Origin: Bacillota bacterium
GTDB lineage: Bacteria > Bacillota > Desulfotomaculia > Desulfotomaculales > Desulfotomaculaceae
Assembly (NCBI GenBank): GCA_023481335.1
Contig: JAMCWI010000094.1
Span: 1-6,204, forward strand
Direction of reading: 5' to 3'
Length of the DNA stretch: 6,204 nucleotides
Within the stretch, counting starts at the first letter, position 1. Each line of letters starts with the position of its first letter. The translations under genes were made by a program, and so were the position numbers. This document shows positions 1 through 6,080 of the stretch, in pieces. The notes below the pieces were generated by a model. It had not been told where the DNA came from, made no database searches, and worked only from the letters and a program-made list of their open reading frames with translations.

Positions 1-1
1 C

Positions 2-250
2 TCCAAAACACCCTGCGCCAGGAACCTGGCTGCTCTGGTGAAAAACGCCGCCGTGCGGCATGGCAAGCCCAAATTCCTGATCACGGATAATGGCGGCCAG
101 TTCCGGAAGCAATTCGGTAAAGCCTTGCGGCGGCAGCGTATTCGTCACGTCCGCACACGCGTGCGAAGTCCATTTTTTAACGGAAAAATCGAGCGCTTTT
201 TTCGATCGCTGAAGATCTGGCAGCGGTTGACACTCATGGCCGTGACAGCC
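2..250 (+). mobile_element. DDE-type transposase fragment (integrase core, both ends missing)
   Basis: The plus-strand frame is open from the window edge and encodes the second half of an rve-type (IS3/IS481-like) integrase core. Visible signatures are FLITDNGGQF, with the second catalytic Asp at 86-88, and SPFFNGKIERFFRSLKIW, with the catalytic Glu at 191-193, 35 residues further on as expected for DD35E enzymes. The N-terminal part lies outside the window. Family resemblance fades after about LTLMA (239-262). The usual C-terminal WYN..RPH region is absent, although the frame stays open to 679. From about 248 on, the minus strand codes convincingly for a different gene, so only about 80 codons are real transposase. 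I see no terminal inverted repeat or target duplication at the break. The exact IS family cannot be assigned from this fragment. Confidence 0.8.
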
Positions 251-985
251 GGCGGCATTCAACGCCATACAGATTTTTTCGGCCAGTTGTGCCACCGCTA
301 CGGAGTGATTAACTATCTGGCGGGGAACGTTAAATTTAGTAAGGAGAACGAAACACTCCGCTTCATTGGGAATTTCTTCCAGATTACTTTTCTCTATCAT
401 ATTTTGGTAATCCACCGGGTTATCCATATCCAGCAGCACCCCCTGGTCTGCAACCTCCAGGTCAAGAGCGTCGGCATTGTACCGGTTCAGCAAAGACCTG
501 AGACCTCCCTGCCGGTTCCAGGCAAGTATCTTGTTTATATAGTCGGCAGAAATAAGAGGTGGGTGTCCCCTCTCTCCGTTGAAACAGGGATAAATGATGC
601 CCGCCCGATTCTCGTGGTAGGCTCCGATGATTTCCCAAAGGGTGTGTGGTTTAATCAGGGGATGGTCCCCCGGCAGTAAAAAAAATGCTTTGATCCCGGA
701 TTTAAAAGTGTTCACCCCGACCTTTACCGATGAGAACATTCCCCCGGCGTATTCCCGGTTTAGGATGATTTGCACGCCCATGCCTTTCAAAACCGGTATG
801 ACTTCCTCAGCCCGGTGCCCCACCACCACCCTTACGTCCTGAATGCCTGCCGCAAAGAAATTGCCGACCGCCCTTTCAATAACGGTAGCTTCACCCAGGG
901 GCAACAGGGGCTTAAAGGAACCCATGCGGGAAGAAAACCCGGCCGCTAATACCAGGGCAGCCAGCCTGCCCGCAGCCCCTCTCAA
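248..985 (-). CDS. MobA/MocA-like NTP transferase with HD domain (DVU_1551-type), 3' truncated
   Basis: Translation from TTG at 985-983 gives a MobA-like fold. LVLAAGFSSRMGSFKPLLPLG-type nucleotide-binding residues lie at about 11-31, LLPGDHPLI with a probable metal-binding Asp at 107, GHPPLI at 140-145 and DMDNPVDY at 186-193. A linker leads into NVPRQIVNHSVAVAQLAEKI (219-238), which resembles the first helix of an HD domain with its first His at 227. Homologues cytidylate molybdopterin for xanthine dehydrogenase-type enzymes; that role is inferred here from the family and from the XdhC neighbour. The start overlaps the XdhC stop by four bases (TTGA), and a later Met would delete the nucleotide-binding motif. 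Recognisable sequence ends near residue 246, where antisense transposase begins. The frame stays open to base 2, giving a 328-codon chimera without a stop. The second half of the HD domain is missing. Confidence 0.82.
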
Positions 986-2028
986 CCTTGTCCCGCCCTT
1001 ATCTTGATCAATTCCCCCACAATGCTGACGGCGATTTCCTCTGGAGTTTCCGCAGCAATCTCCAAACCAATGGGGGAATAAACCCGCCGCAGATCGTTGT
1101 CGGTAAATCCTTCTTCTCTCAGGGCCCGGTAAATGGTATCGCGTTTCCGTTTGCTGCCGATCATGCCAATGTAGCCGGCATTGGTTTTTAAGGCCTGTGC
1201 CAGCACAGTCTTGTCGTGGGCATGTCCCCGGGTGACGATTATTACGTAACTTTCCTGGTCAATATCCAGGTCTTTAAAGGACTGATGGAAGGACTCCAAT
1301 AGGATGACCTGGTCAGCGGCGGTAAAACGGTCCCGGCTGGCAAATTCTGCTCTGTCATCGAGAACCACAGTTCTAAAATCAACCAGGGAGGTTAATAAGG
1401 CCAGTTTTTGGGAAACGTGTCCGGCACCGAAAATATAGACTGTGCCATAGGCGCTGATAGGTTCCACCAAAAAGCGTTTTTCTTCTATCTGCAACATCTG
1501 GGGATAACGGCCCTTTGCTTGCCCAAGAAGCTTTTCCACCCACCGGGTGAGCCCGCGGAAGGCGCCGGTCGTTGAACCGTCCTCTCTGACCAGGAAAGAA
1601 TGGTTGGCGGACTGATCTTCTCCTTGGGTAAAGAGTGGGGTTACTAAGACAACCCTTTTCCGTTTATCAACGGCTGCCACAATCTCTTGGTAAATTGATA
1701 AGAGTCGGTCATCGGAAGCATCGAGGTATTCCACCAAGACTTCCAACCTCCCTCCGCAGATCATGTCCATCTGCCCGGCCTCGTCGCCGGTAAGATCAAA
1801 TTCCCTTGTAACAGCCAGTTTTGTTTCAAAAATTTCTGCAGCCATCTGCTGCACACGGGCTTCCAACAGACCGCCGCCAATGGTCCCGATGATGGATTGA
1901 TCAGACCGGATGATCATTTTTGCACCGGCGGTCCGGGGGGAAGAACCCCACTGGGTCAGGATGGTGGCCTGTACAAAATTCTCTTTATTCTCAAGAAGCT
2001 TTACAATACTCTGATACAGTTTTTTCAT
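982..2028 (-). CDS. XdhC-family molybdenum hydroxylase (aldehyde oxidoreductase) maturation factor
   Basis: This complete 348-residue protein has the two-domain XdhC/CoxI layout. The N-terminal domain carries GSSPRTAGAKM (28-38), GTIGGGLLE (48-56) and DMICGG (88-93), with Cys91 in the conserved spot. The C-terminal Rossmann-like domain carries VYIFGAGHVSQKLALL (197-212), TRGHAHDKTVL (266-276) and YIGMIGSKRKRD (286-297). Known XdhC proteins bind molybdenum cofactor, promote its sulfuration and deliver it to the xanthine dehydrogenase/aldehyde oxidase family in the cytoplasm. The same job is inferred here, but the client enzyme is not in the window. The ATG at 2028 has GGAGG at 2040-2036, seven bases upstream, and overlaps the ligase stop as ATGA, so coupled translation is likely. 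Length and motifs are normal for the family. The position next to a MocA-like transferase supports a cofactor-handling role. Confidence 0.93.
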   Translation of the reverse strand: MKKLYQSIVKLLENKENFVQATILTQWGSSPRTAGAKMIIRSDQSIIGTIGGGLLEARVQQMAAEIFETKLAVTREFDLTGDEAGQMDMICGGRLEVLVEYLDASDDRLLSIYQEIVAAVDKRKRVVLVTPLFTQGEDQSANHSFLVREDGSTTGAFRGLTRWVEKLLGQAKGRYPQMLQIEEKRFLVEPISAYGTVYIFGAGHVSQKLALLTSLVDFRTVVLDDRAEFASRDRFTAADQVILLESFHQSFKDLDIDQESYVIIVTRGHAHDKTVLAQALKTNAGYIGMIGSKRKRDTIYRALREEGFTDNDLRRVYSPIGLEIAAETPEEIAVSIVGELIKIRAGQG

Positions 2029-3365
2029 CTTGTTCCCTCCGGTTTTCTCAGGTCGATCAATACCCTTTTAGCAGCATTAACCCGGCTGTTGTCATCCTGC
2101 ACCTGTATTAACGGGGCCACTTTCATTTTACCTTGCATTTGAGCGGACTTTAATAACGGTATGGTTTCCAAGGCCGTAAGGATCATTTCCGTGGTTACTC
2201 TCCCCGCCCCTTGAGCCGGTCTGGCGTTGATATGAAGTACATCAATACCGTTCTCACAGGTGATGCTCGCGCTGAAATTTAAAAGACTGTCCAACGGAAA
2301 AAGTGCTTCATCCAGCTCTGCCAAGGTCAATACCCCACCCGCCACCTGAATGGAGCCTGTGACACGGCTTTTTACCCGGTCCATCCTTTTCAGCAAAGTG
2401 CCGCAGGGGCATGGGTCAGGAATAAACCTGGCTTTATCCCCGGTGCGGTAGCGCAGTATAGGCATTCCCCGTCTGGTGAGGGTGGTGAAAACAATTTCTC
2501 CTTCTTCTCCTTCCGGCAATGGTTCGCCTGTTGCCGGGTCAATAATTTCAAAGTACAAATCTGCTTCCCTTAGATGATACCCCGCCAAGGCCTGGCACTC
2601 CACGCCGCCCCCCAAACCCATCTCTGTCATGCCGTAATGGTTGTATACCCGGCAACCCCAGGCGCGTTCCAGTTCTCTGACAATGGCCCGGGGAACATAA
2701 TCCGTGGATAGAAGAACACTCTTCAATGGAAGAGGCAGCTGTTTTTCCCCCTCACCCCGGTGTCTTGCCAGGCTGAGTACTTGGGTAGGAATTCCCACCA
2801 GGGAATTAACTCTTTCCTCCGCCATTACTTGCAGCGTATGTGCCGGGTCCCGGACCAGACCGTAGGGAATCCCCCGGACTCCCATTCTCTGCAAACCCTT
2901 TACCAGCAAATCTCCCACGCTGCCGGGAACCTCACCGGGAAGCAGGATCAGTACGGTGTCTCCCGGGCTAACCAGGGTAGACATTCCGATGTGGAAAAAA
3001 TCCACCGTTAGCTCCTGATCTTCCCCGGTGAAATACAATCTTTTCGGTTCCCCTGTGGTGCCGGAACTCTGCAGGGTAACCACCCTGTTTACCTGGTCCT
3101 GGGAAACACAGAGGAAATGCAGAGGGTTTTGGCGGATGTCCTCAGGTGTGGTAAAGGGAAGCCGCTGCAAATCCGCCAGGCTGCTGACAGCAAAAGACGC
3201 CGGTCCTGCCGGGGCCCTGCGGTAAAAAATGCTCCGGCTGCGGGCCAGTTCAACCGTCTGCCGCAGTTTGCCAAGCTGGTAGCTCTCAAGGACTTCTCTG
3301 TTGAGGGTATTGGCGGTTACCCCTATTTTACCTGAAATCCAGTTATGAAGGGGAGTTATTTCCAA
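2025..3365 (-). CDS. PaaK-like AMP-dependent CoA ligase homologue (DVU_1553-type)
   Basis: This 446-residue protein belongs to the adenylate-forming superfamily and is closest in style to phenylacetate-CoA ligase (PaaK). Motifs seen are the phosphate-binding loop SSGTTGEPKR (100-109), YNHYGMTEMG (241-250, adenine/AMP site), EGEIVFTT (288-295) and RYRTGD (305-310, ribose-binding Asp). A CPCG pair (319-322) may belong to a small metal site, as in some PaaK relatives. The family activates a carboxylate with ATP to an acyl-adenylate and usually transfers it to CoA. The substrate here is unknown, and the setting suggests a maturation step rather than catabolism (inference). The start is TTG at 3365-3363, chosen because AGGAGG lies nine bases upstream (3380-3375) and no ATG is in frame nearby. 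The gene overlaps the end of the radical SAM gene by ten bases and its own stop overlaps the XdhC start. Confidence 0.9.
   Translation of the reverse strand: MEITPLHNWISGKIGVTANTLNREVLESYQLGKLRQTVELARSRSIFYRRAPAGPASFAVSSLADLQRLPFTTPEDIRQNPLHFLCVSQDQVNRVVTLQSSGTTGEPKRLYFTGEDQELTVDFFHIGMSTLVSPGDTVLILLPGEVPGSVGDLLVKGLQRMGVRGIPYGLVRDPAHTLQVMAEERVNSLVGIPTQVLSLARHRGEGEKQLPLPLKSVLLSTDYVPRAIVRELERAWGCRVYNHYGMTEMGLGGGVECQALAGYHLREADLYFEIIDPATGEPLPEGEEGEIVFTTLTRRGMPILRYRTGDKARFIPDPCPCGTLLKRMDRVKSRVTGSIQVAGGVLTLAELDEALFPLDSLLNFSASITCENGIDVLHINARPAQGAGRVTTEMILTALETIPLLKSAQMQGKMKVAPLIQVQDDNSRVNAAKRVLIDLRKPEGTR
2036..2040 (-). promoter_or_regulatory. Ribosome binding site of the XdhC-family gene
   Basis: GGAGG lies seven bases before ATG 2028, inside the last codons of the ligase gene. 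It fixes the start and suggests re-initiation at the ATGA overlap. Confidence 0.85.
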
Positions 3366-4723
3366 AGTTGCATTCCTCCTCGGTATAAAGGACGCCCCTG
3401 GTTGTCAGTAAGATTGTAAGCACAGAATGGCACCGGTTTGCCGGCCGGTGAAAGTACATGGATACAGCAATCCTTAAGCCTTTCCAAATCCAGGTTCCAG
3501 GCATCCTGAAAGGCCATGCCGGAGATACTGAAGGAATGGGTGCGGGTCCGCTCAATAAAAGCGTCCCAGAGAGCAAAACTGCCTCCTCCCGTCCCAAAAT
3601 TGGCAGCCCTGACAACAGGAGCGCTCCACTGCTTGGCTGCAAAATTCCTTGCCCTGGCGGCACCCTCCTCGGCCCTTTCCGGTTTGGTACAGCAGGCGTC
3701 ATGCTTTGTCAGGGATCTTAGTTCTCCACTCGGCATCAGAACGTAGTTGCCATGGAAAGAGCACAGGGCATTTTCACAACCAGGGGGCCTAAAACTGTCG
3801 GCCTTAATGCGTCCCCCGCTCTGTTTTTCAATTTCCCGCATAATGTCCGGGATGGTAATACGGTCGCTGTCTGCCGGGGCTTCCGGGTAACGTCCAAAAT
3901 AACTGACAGGTTGAAAATGTATGCCTCTCACAGCGGGTAGGCGGCCAAGGGCAAAATCAAGAGTTGACCCGATATTGTGGACATTGACCCCCGGCACCAG
4001 GGTGGGAACCAGAACCACACCCAGGTTCTCCTCTGCACAGTGCCTGATGGCCTGCTCCTTTTCCTTAAACAGCGGCTTCCCCCGCAGGACATGGTAAATA
4101 GAGTCTTCTGTGCCGTCAAACTGCAGGAAGACGGAGGTTAGCCCCGCCTCTTTAAGCCGTTGGACAAAGGCTCGATCCCGGGCCAGCCGCAGGCCGTTGG
4201 TATTTAGCTGGATAAAGGTAAAGCCTAACCGGTGTCCCATTCGTACAATTTCCGGCAGGTCGTCCCGCAAAGTGGGTTCTCCGCCGGAGAGTTGAATGTT
4301 GTAGGGTCCCCCGGCCTCCAGGATTTTTTTGTACCAGACCTCGATGGTATCTAAGGATGGGTCGGCGGTTGCATAATCCCCGGCAGCCGCAAAGCAATAG
4401 GTGCAGTTTAAATTACAGCTTTGGGTCACTTCCAGCAGCACCGTGCAGCTGTGCTGCCGGTGATCGGGACACAGTCCGCAGTCAAAGGGGCATCCCTTTT
4501 GAATTTCAGTAAAACTCACTTTCGGTTGTGAAGGAATTTTCGGCCTGGCCCAGCATCGATAGTCCGGTTGGCCACGCCAGAGAAGGGCTTCAAACAATCC
4601 GTGCCGTGGGCAGTTTTTCACCAGGTAAACATTTTCCTGGCGCAGTACTTTAAAAGCAGGGATCTTTGTCAGACAATGGGGGCACAAACTCTCGGTGCCG
4701 CCAAGGAATTCCTCTCCCGTCAT
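3356..4723 (-). CDS. trsS: Radical SAM protein of the TrsS type (cysteine form)
   Basis: Starting at ATG 4723 the protein has 455 residues. An N-terminal cysteine module has CPHC (14-17) and NCPRHG (37-42), followed by GCPFDCGLCPDH (77-88). The radical SAM cluster motif CNLNCTYC is at 103-110, SGGEPTLR at 146-153 and LNTNG at 173-177. The C-terminal part has further cysteines: CENALCSFHGNY (316-327), DACC (342-345), DCCIH (418-422) and PFCAYN (432-437), which could bind extra iron-sulfur clusters. From memory, the family is called radical SAM (seleno)protein TrsS because some members contain selenocysteine; here there is no in-frame stop, so all such sites are Cys. The reaction is unknown. 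ATG 4723 overlaps the stop of the preceding gene (ATGA) and its own ribosome site is weak, suggesting coupling. An upstream ATG at 4807 would add 28 unfamiliar residues buried in the neighbouring gene and was not chosen. Confidence 0.88.
   Translation of the reverse strand: MTGEEFLGGTESLCPHCLTKIPAFKVLRQENVYLVKNCPRHGLFEALLWRGQPDYRCWARPKIPSQPKVSFTEIQKGCPFDCGLCPDHRQHSCTVLLEVTQSCNLNCTYCFAAAGDYATADPSLDTIEVWYKKILEAGGPYNIQLSGGEPTLRDDLPEIVRMGHRLGFTFIQLNTNGLRLARDRAFVQRLKEAGLTSVFLQFDGTEDSIYHVLRGKPLFKEKEQAIRHCAEENLGVVLVPTLVPGVNVHNIGSTLDFALGRLPAVRGIHFQPVSYFGRYPEAPADSDRITIPDIMREIEKQSGGRIKADSFRPPGCENALCSFHGNYVLMPSGELRSLTKHDACCTKPERAEEGAARARNFAAKQWSAPVVRAANFGTGGGSFALWDAFIERTRTHSFSISGMAFQDAWNLDLERLKDCCIHVLSPAGKPVPFCAYNLTDNQGRPLYRGGMQLWK
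3375..3380 (-). promoter_or_regulatory. Ribosome binding site that supports the TTG start of the ligase
   Basis: A perfect AGGAGG lies nine bases before TTG 3365, within the last codons of the radical SAM gene. The ATG directly after it (3373-3371) is in the radical SAM frame and not in the ligase frame, so TTG is the credible start. Confidence 0.8.
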
Positions 4724-5172
4724 GTTCTTGTACCATCCATCATGATGCCGTGGCCCGCTAATATTTCCTTTACCTTTGCATAGGTATCGCCAACGATGGT
4801 GCCGCATTGCATGGATACGTTTTTATACTGGAGGTCATCGCCCAGGATATCGGAGCAGTTGATGCCGCCATATTGAGTGCCCACCTGTTCTTTGAACCAA
4901 TCAACCAATTGGGCAGCCATCAACTGATAATGTTCGTGTTCCTGTTCGTCAACCGCTCCCCTGCCGGCATAAAGGCCGAGCAAACAGGCGCCGCCGGTTA
5001 AAGCACCGCAATTTTCTCCGGTAAAACCAAGTCCTCCGCTCAGCCCCGACATGGCCCGGATTAAATCGATATTCTCTTTGCCCTGGGCTGCCAAACCAAG
5101 GGTTAATAGGATTTGGCTGCAGGAAAAACCCTGCTGTGCCAATTGAAATATACGAAACATTTCTTCGGACAT
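4720..5172 (-). CDS. C_GCAxxG_C_C family protein (DVU_1555-type)
   Basis: This complete 150-residue protein shows the spaced cysteine pattern that names the family: Cys18 in GFSCSQ, the central GENCGALTGGACLLG (53-67) with Cys55 and Cys63, Cys106 in INCSDILG and Cys123 in MQCGTIVGD. There is no signal peptide or membrane segment, so it should be cytoplasmic. Family members are thought to be redox or metal-binding proteins, but no biochemical role is assured. Being placed directly before a cysteine-rich radical SAM gene suggests partnership (inference). AGGGGG at 5186-5181 lies eight bases before the ATG and decides the start. The gap to the methyltransferase stop is 24 bases, and the gene's stop overlaps the radical SAM start by four. 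Confidence 0.9.
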   Translation of the reverse strand: MSEEMFRIFQLAQQGFSCSQILLTLGLAAQGKENIDLIRAMSGLSGGLGFTGENCGALTGGACLLGLYAGRGAVDEQEHEHYQLMAAQLVDWFKEQVGTQYGGINCSDILGDDLQYKNVSMQCGTIVGDTYAKVKEILAGHGIMMDGTRT

Positions 5173-5180
5173 TTATGGTA

Positions 5181-5186
5181 CCCCCT
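5181..5186 (-). promoter_or_regulatory. Ribosome binding site of the C_GCAxxG_C_C gene
   Basis: AGGGGG lies eight bases before ATG 5172 in the 24-base gap after the methyltransferase stop. No terminator-like hairpin is visible in that gap, so the two genes are probably co-transcribed. Confidence 0.7.
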
Positions 5187-5196
5187 GAAAAATGAG

Positions 5197-5925
5197 TCAT
5201 TGGCCTTTACGTGCAATTAATAGGAAGTAGCCCGGCCTGGCCTTTTTGATGCTTTCCTGTATGCCGCAGCAATCATCTAAGCCGTCCTGGCTCTCCTGCC
5301 AAAATTTCTTCATGGATCCATGGGTCATGATGAGCTGTATAACCAGCTCCTTTAAGGCATAGGAATGGTCTTCCCATAAAAGGATGTGAAAACCTGCTTG
5401 TATCAGCTTTTCTTCCAGCTCACATCGGGATATGGCACCGGTGAGACAGCTGACCGGCGACAGGGAGCGCAAATACCCCACTGCCTCCGGGTTCCTGGCG
5501 TAGATATCGGAGACAACCAGCCAGCCCTCATTTTTCAAGACACGGCAGCACTCCTGCAGCACAGGGTTCAGGTCTGCCATTACTGAGAAGGCACACTCAG
5601 CCAAAATGCCGTCTAATTCGCCGGGCAGAAAGGGTAAGGATTCCCCTCTTCCTTGTATTAACGGCAAATCAGGCCTTCTTTTGCCACCGATATCCAATAA
5701 ACGGTCTGAAGGGTCTATACCAACAGCGTTGAGGCTGTATTTGGCTGCCAAGTGTTCAACCGTGGCCCCGGTGCCGCAGCCTAAATCCAGAACAGTGGTT
5801 CCTGGTTTGAAACCGCAATATTGAACGGCTTTGTCTGTTAGGGTAAAGCCACCGGGTCGTAATGTGCCGCCGGTAACTTGCCGCAGTGAATTGCTTTCAT
5901 ACACCCGGCATGCCTCTTTGGTCAT
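5197..5925 (-). CDS. SAM-dependent methyltransferase (DVU_1556-type)
   Basis: This class I methyltransferase has 242 residues from ATG 5925. Motif I is VLDLGCGTG (45-53), the ribose-binding acid is in GIDPS (69-73), and a motif IV-like stretch CAFSVMADLNPV (111-122) precedes CCRVLKNEGWLVVSDIYAR (126-144). The start of the protein, ESNSLRQVTGGTLRPGGFTLTD in part, and a C-terminal DDCC (217-220) with PGYFLLIARK (231-240) look like the dedicated family beside TrsS rather than a ubiquinone or menaquinone enzyme. The methyl acceptor is unknown. ATG 5925 is preferred over GTG 5934 because GGGGTG (5937-5932) sits six bases before it. The gene follows the CPxC redox protein by 17 bases. Part of its 5' half (5751-5876) is duplicated in inverted orientation at the window end. 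Confidence 0.88.
   Translation of the reverse strand: MTKEACRVYESNSLRQVTGGTLRPGGFTLTDKAVQYCGFKPGTTVLDLGCGTGATVEHLAAKYSLNAVGIDPSDRLLDIGGKRRPDLPLIQGRGESLPFLPGELDGILAECAFSVMADLNPVLQECCRVLKNEGWLVVSDIYARNPEAVGYLRSLSPVSCLTGAISRCELEEKLIQAGFHILLWEDHSYALKELVIQLIMTHGSMKKFWQESQDGLDDCCGIQESIKKARPGYFLLIARKGQ
5751..5876 (-). repeat. Inverted repeat arm 1 (inside the methyltransferase gene)
   Basis: This 126-base segment is reproduced without mismatch as the reverse complement of the last 126 bases of the window. Here it is in its natural place, encoding methyltransferase residues from the TGGTLRPGG region through motif I to VEHL. The arms are separated by 202 bases (5877-6078). Checked block by block by eye along its full length. 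Confidence 0.97.
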
Positions 5926-5931
5926 CCGCTG

Positions 5932-5937
5932 CACCCC
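5932..5937 (-). promoter_or_regulatory. Ribosome binding site of the methyltransferase gene
   Basis: GGGGTG is a five-of-six match to GAGGTG and ends six bases before ATG 5925. It overlaps the alternative GTG 5934, which itself has no good ribosome site upstream. This favours the ATG. Confidence 0.55.
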
Positions 5938-5942
5938 GTTTA

Positions 5943-6080
5943 CTATTTATCTTCCAGAGACTTTTCCACTTCTAACATCTTCCCCATCACCAGGTCTTCC
6001 GGAATAAAGACCAAACCGCACTGGGGACACTTTAATAATTCAACGGGAAAGCTGCTGCCCAGGTAGGAAATATTTACTTT
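5943..6080 (-). CDS. Small CPxC redox protein (DVU_1557-type), C-terminal 45 residues only
   Basis: The minus-strand frame ending at TAG (5945-5943) encodes a short zinc-ribbon-like tail: SYLGSSFPVELLKCPQCGLV, then FIPEDLVMGKMLEVEKSLEDK. The CPQC pair is the second half of what I remember as a roughly 60-100-residue four-cysteine protein that heads this gene set as the DVU_1557 family redox protein. Its N-terminal half and start codon are missing because the sequence folds back into methyltransferase DNA at 6078/6079. Upstream in this frame there are several stops within the inverted copy. The true gene presumably continues upstream in the genome. A redox or metal-binding role is likely; the precise function is unknown. 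Confidence 0.75.
   Translation of the reverse strand, partial: KVNISYLGSSFPVELLKCPQCGLVFIPEDLVMGKMLEVEKSLEDK

Noticed and set aside
678..685. Run of eight A (eight T on the coding strand) as a phase-variation or slippage site
   Set aside because: It encodes the hydrophobic strand just before the LLPGDHP motif, the frame is intact on both sides, and one short run is weak evidence.
251..842. Continuation of the plus-strand transposase frame to 679, and a further open frame to 842
   Set aside because: After about 250 the plus-strand translation has no transposase features, while the minus strand carries conserved MobA-like motifs across the same bases.
3089..3702. Other open frames overlapping the ligase and radical SAM genes on both strands
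   Set aside because: They are shadows of well-supported genes, with low-complexity or arginine/proline-rich translations and no motifs.
3356..4723. Possible in-frame UGA selenocysteine codon in the TrsS-type gene
   Set aside because: The frame is continuous for 455 codons with no internal stop, so this is a Cys form.
4724..4807. N-terminal extension of the radical SAM gene from ATG 4807
   Set aside because: It lies wholly inside the C_GCAxxG gene in another frame, shows no familiar motif, and ATG 4723 forms a standard ATGA overlap.
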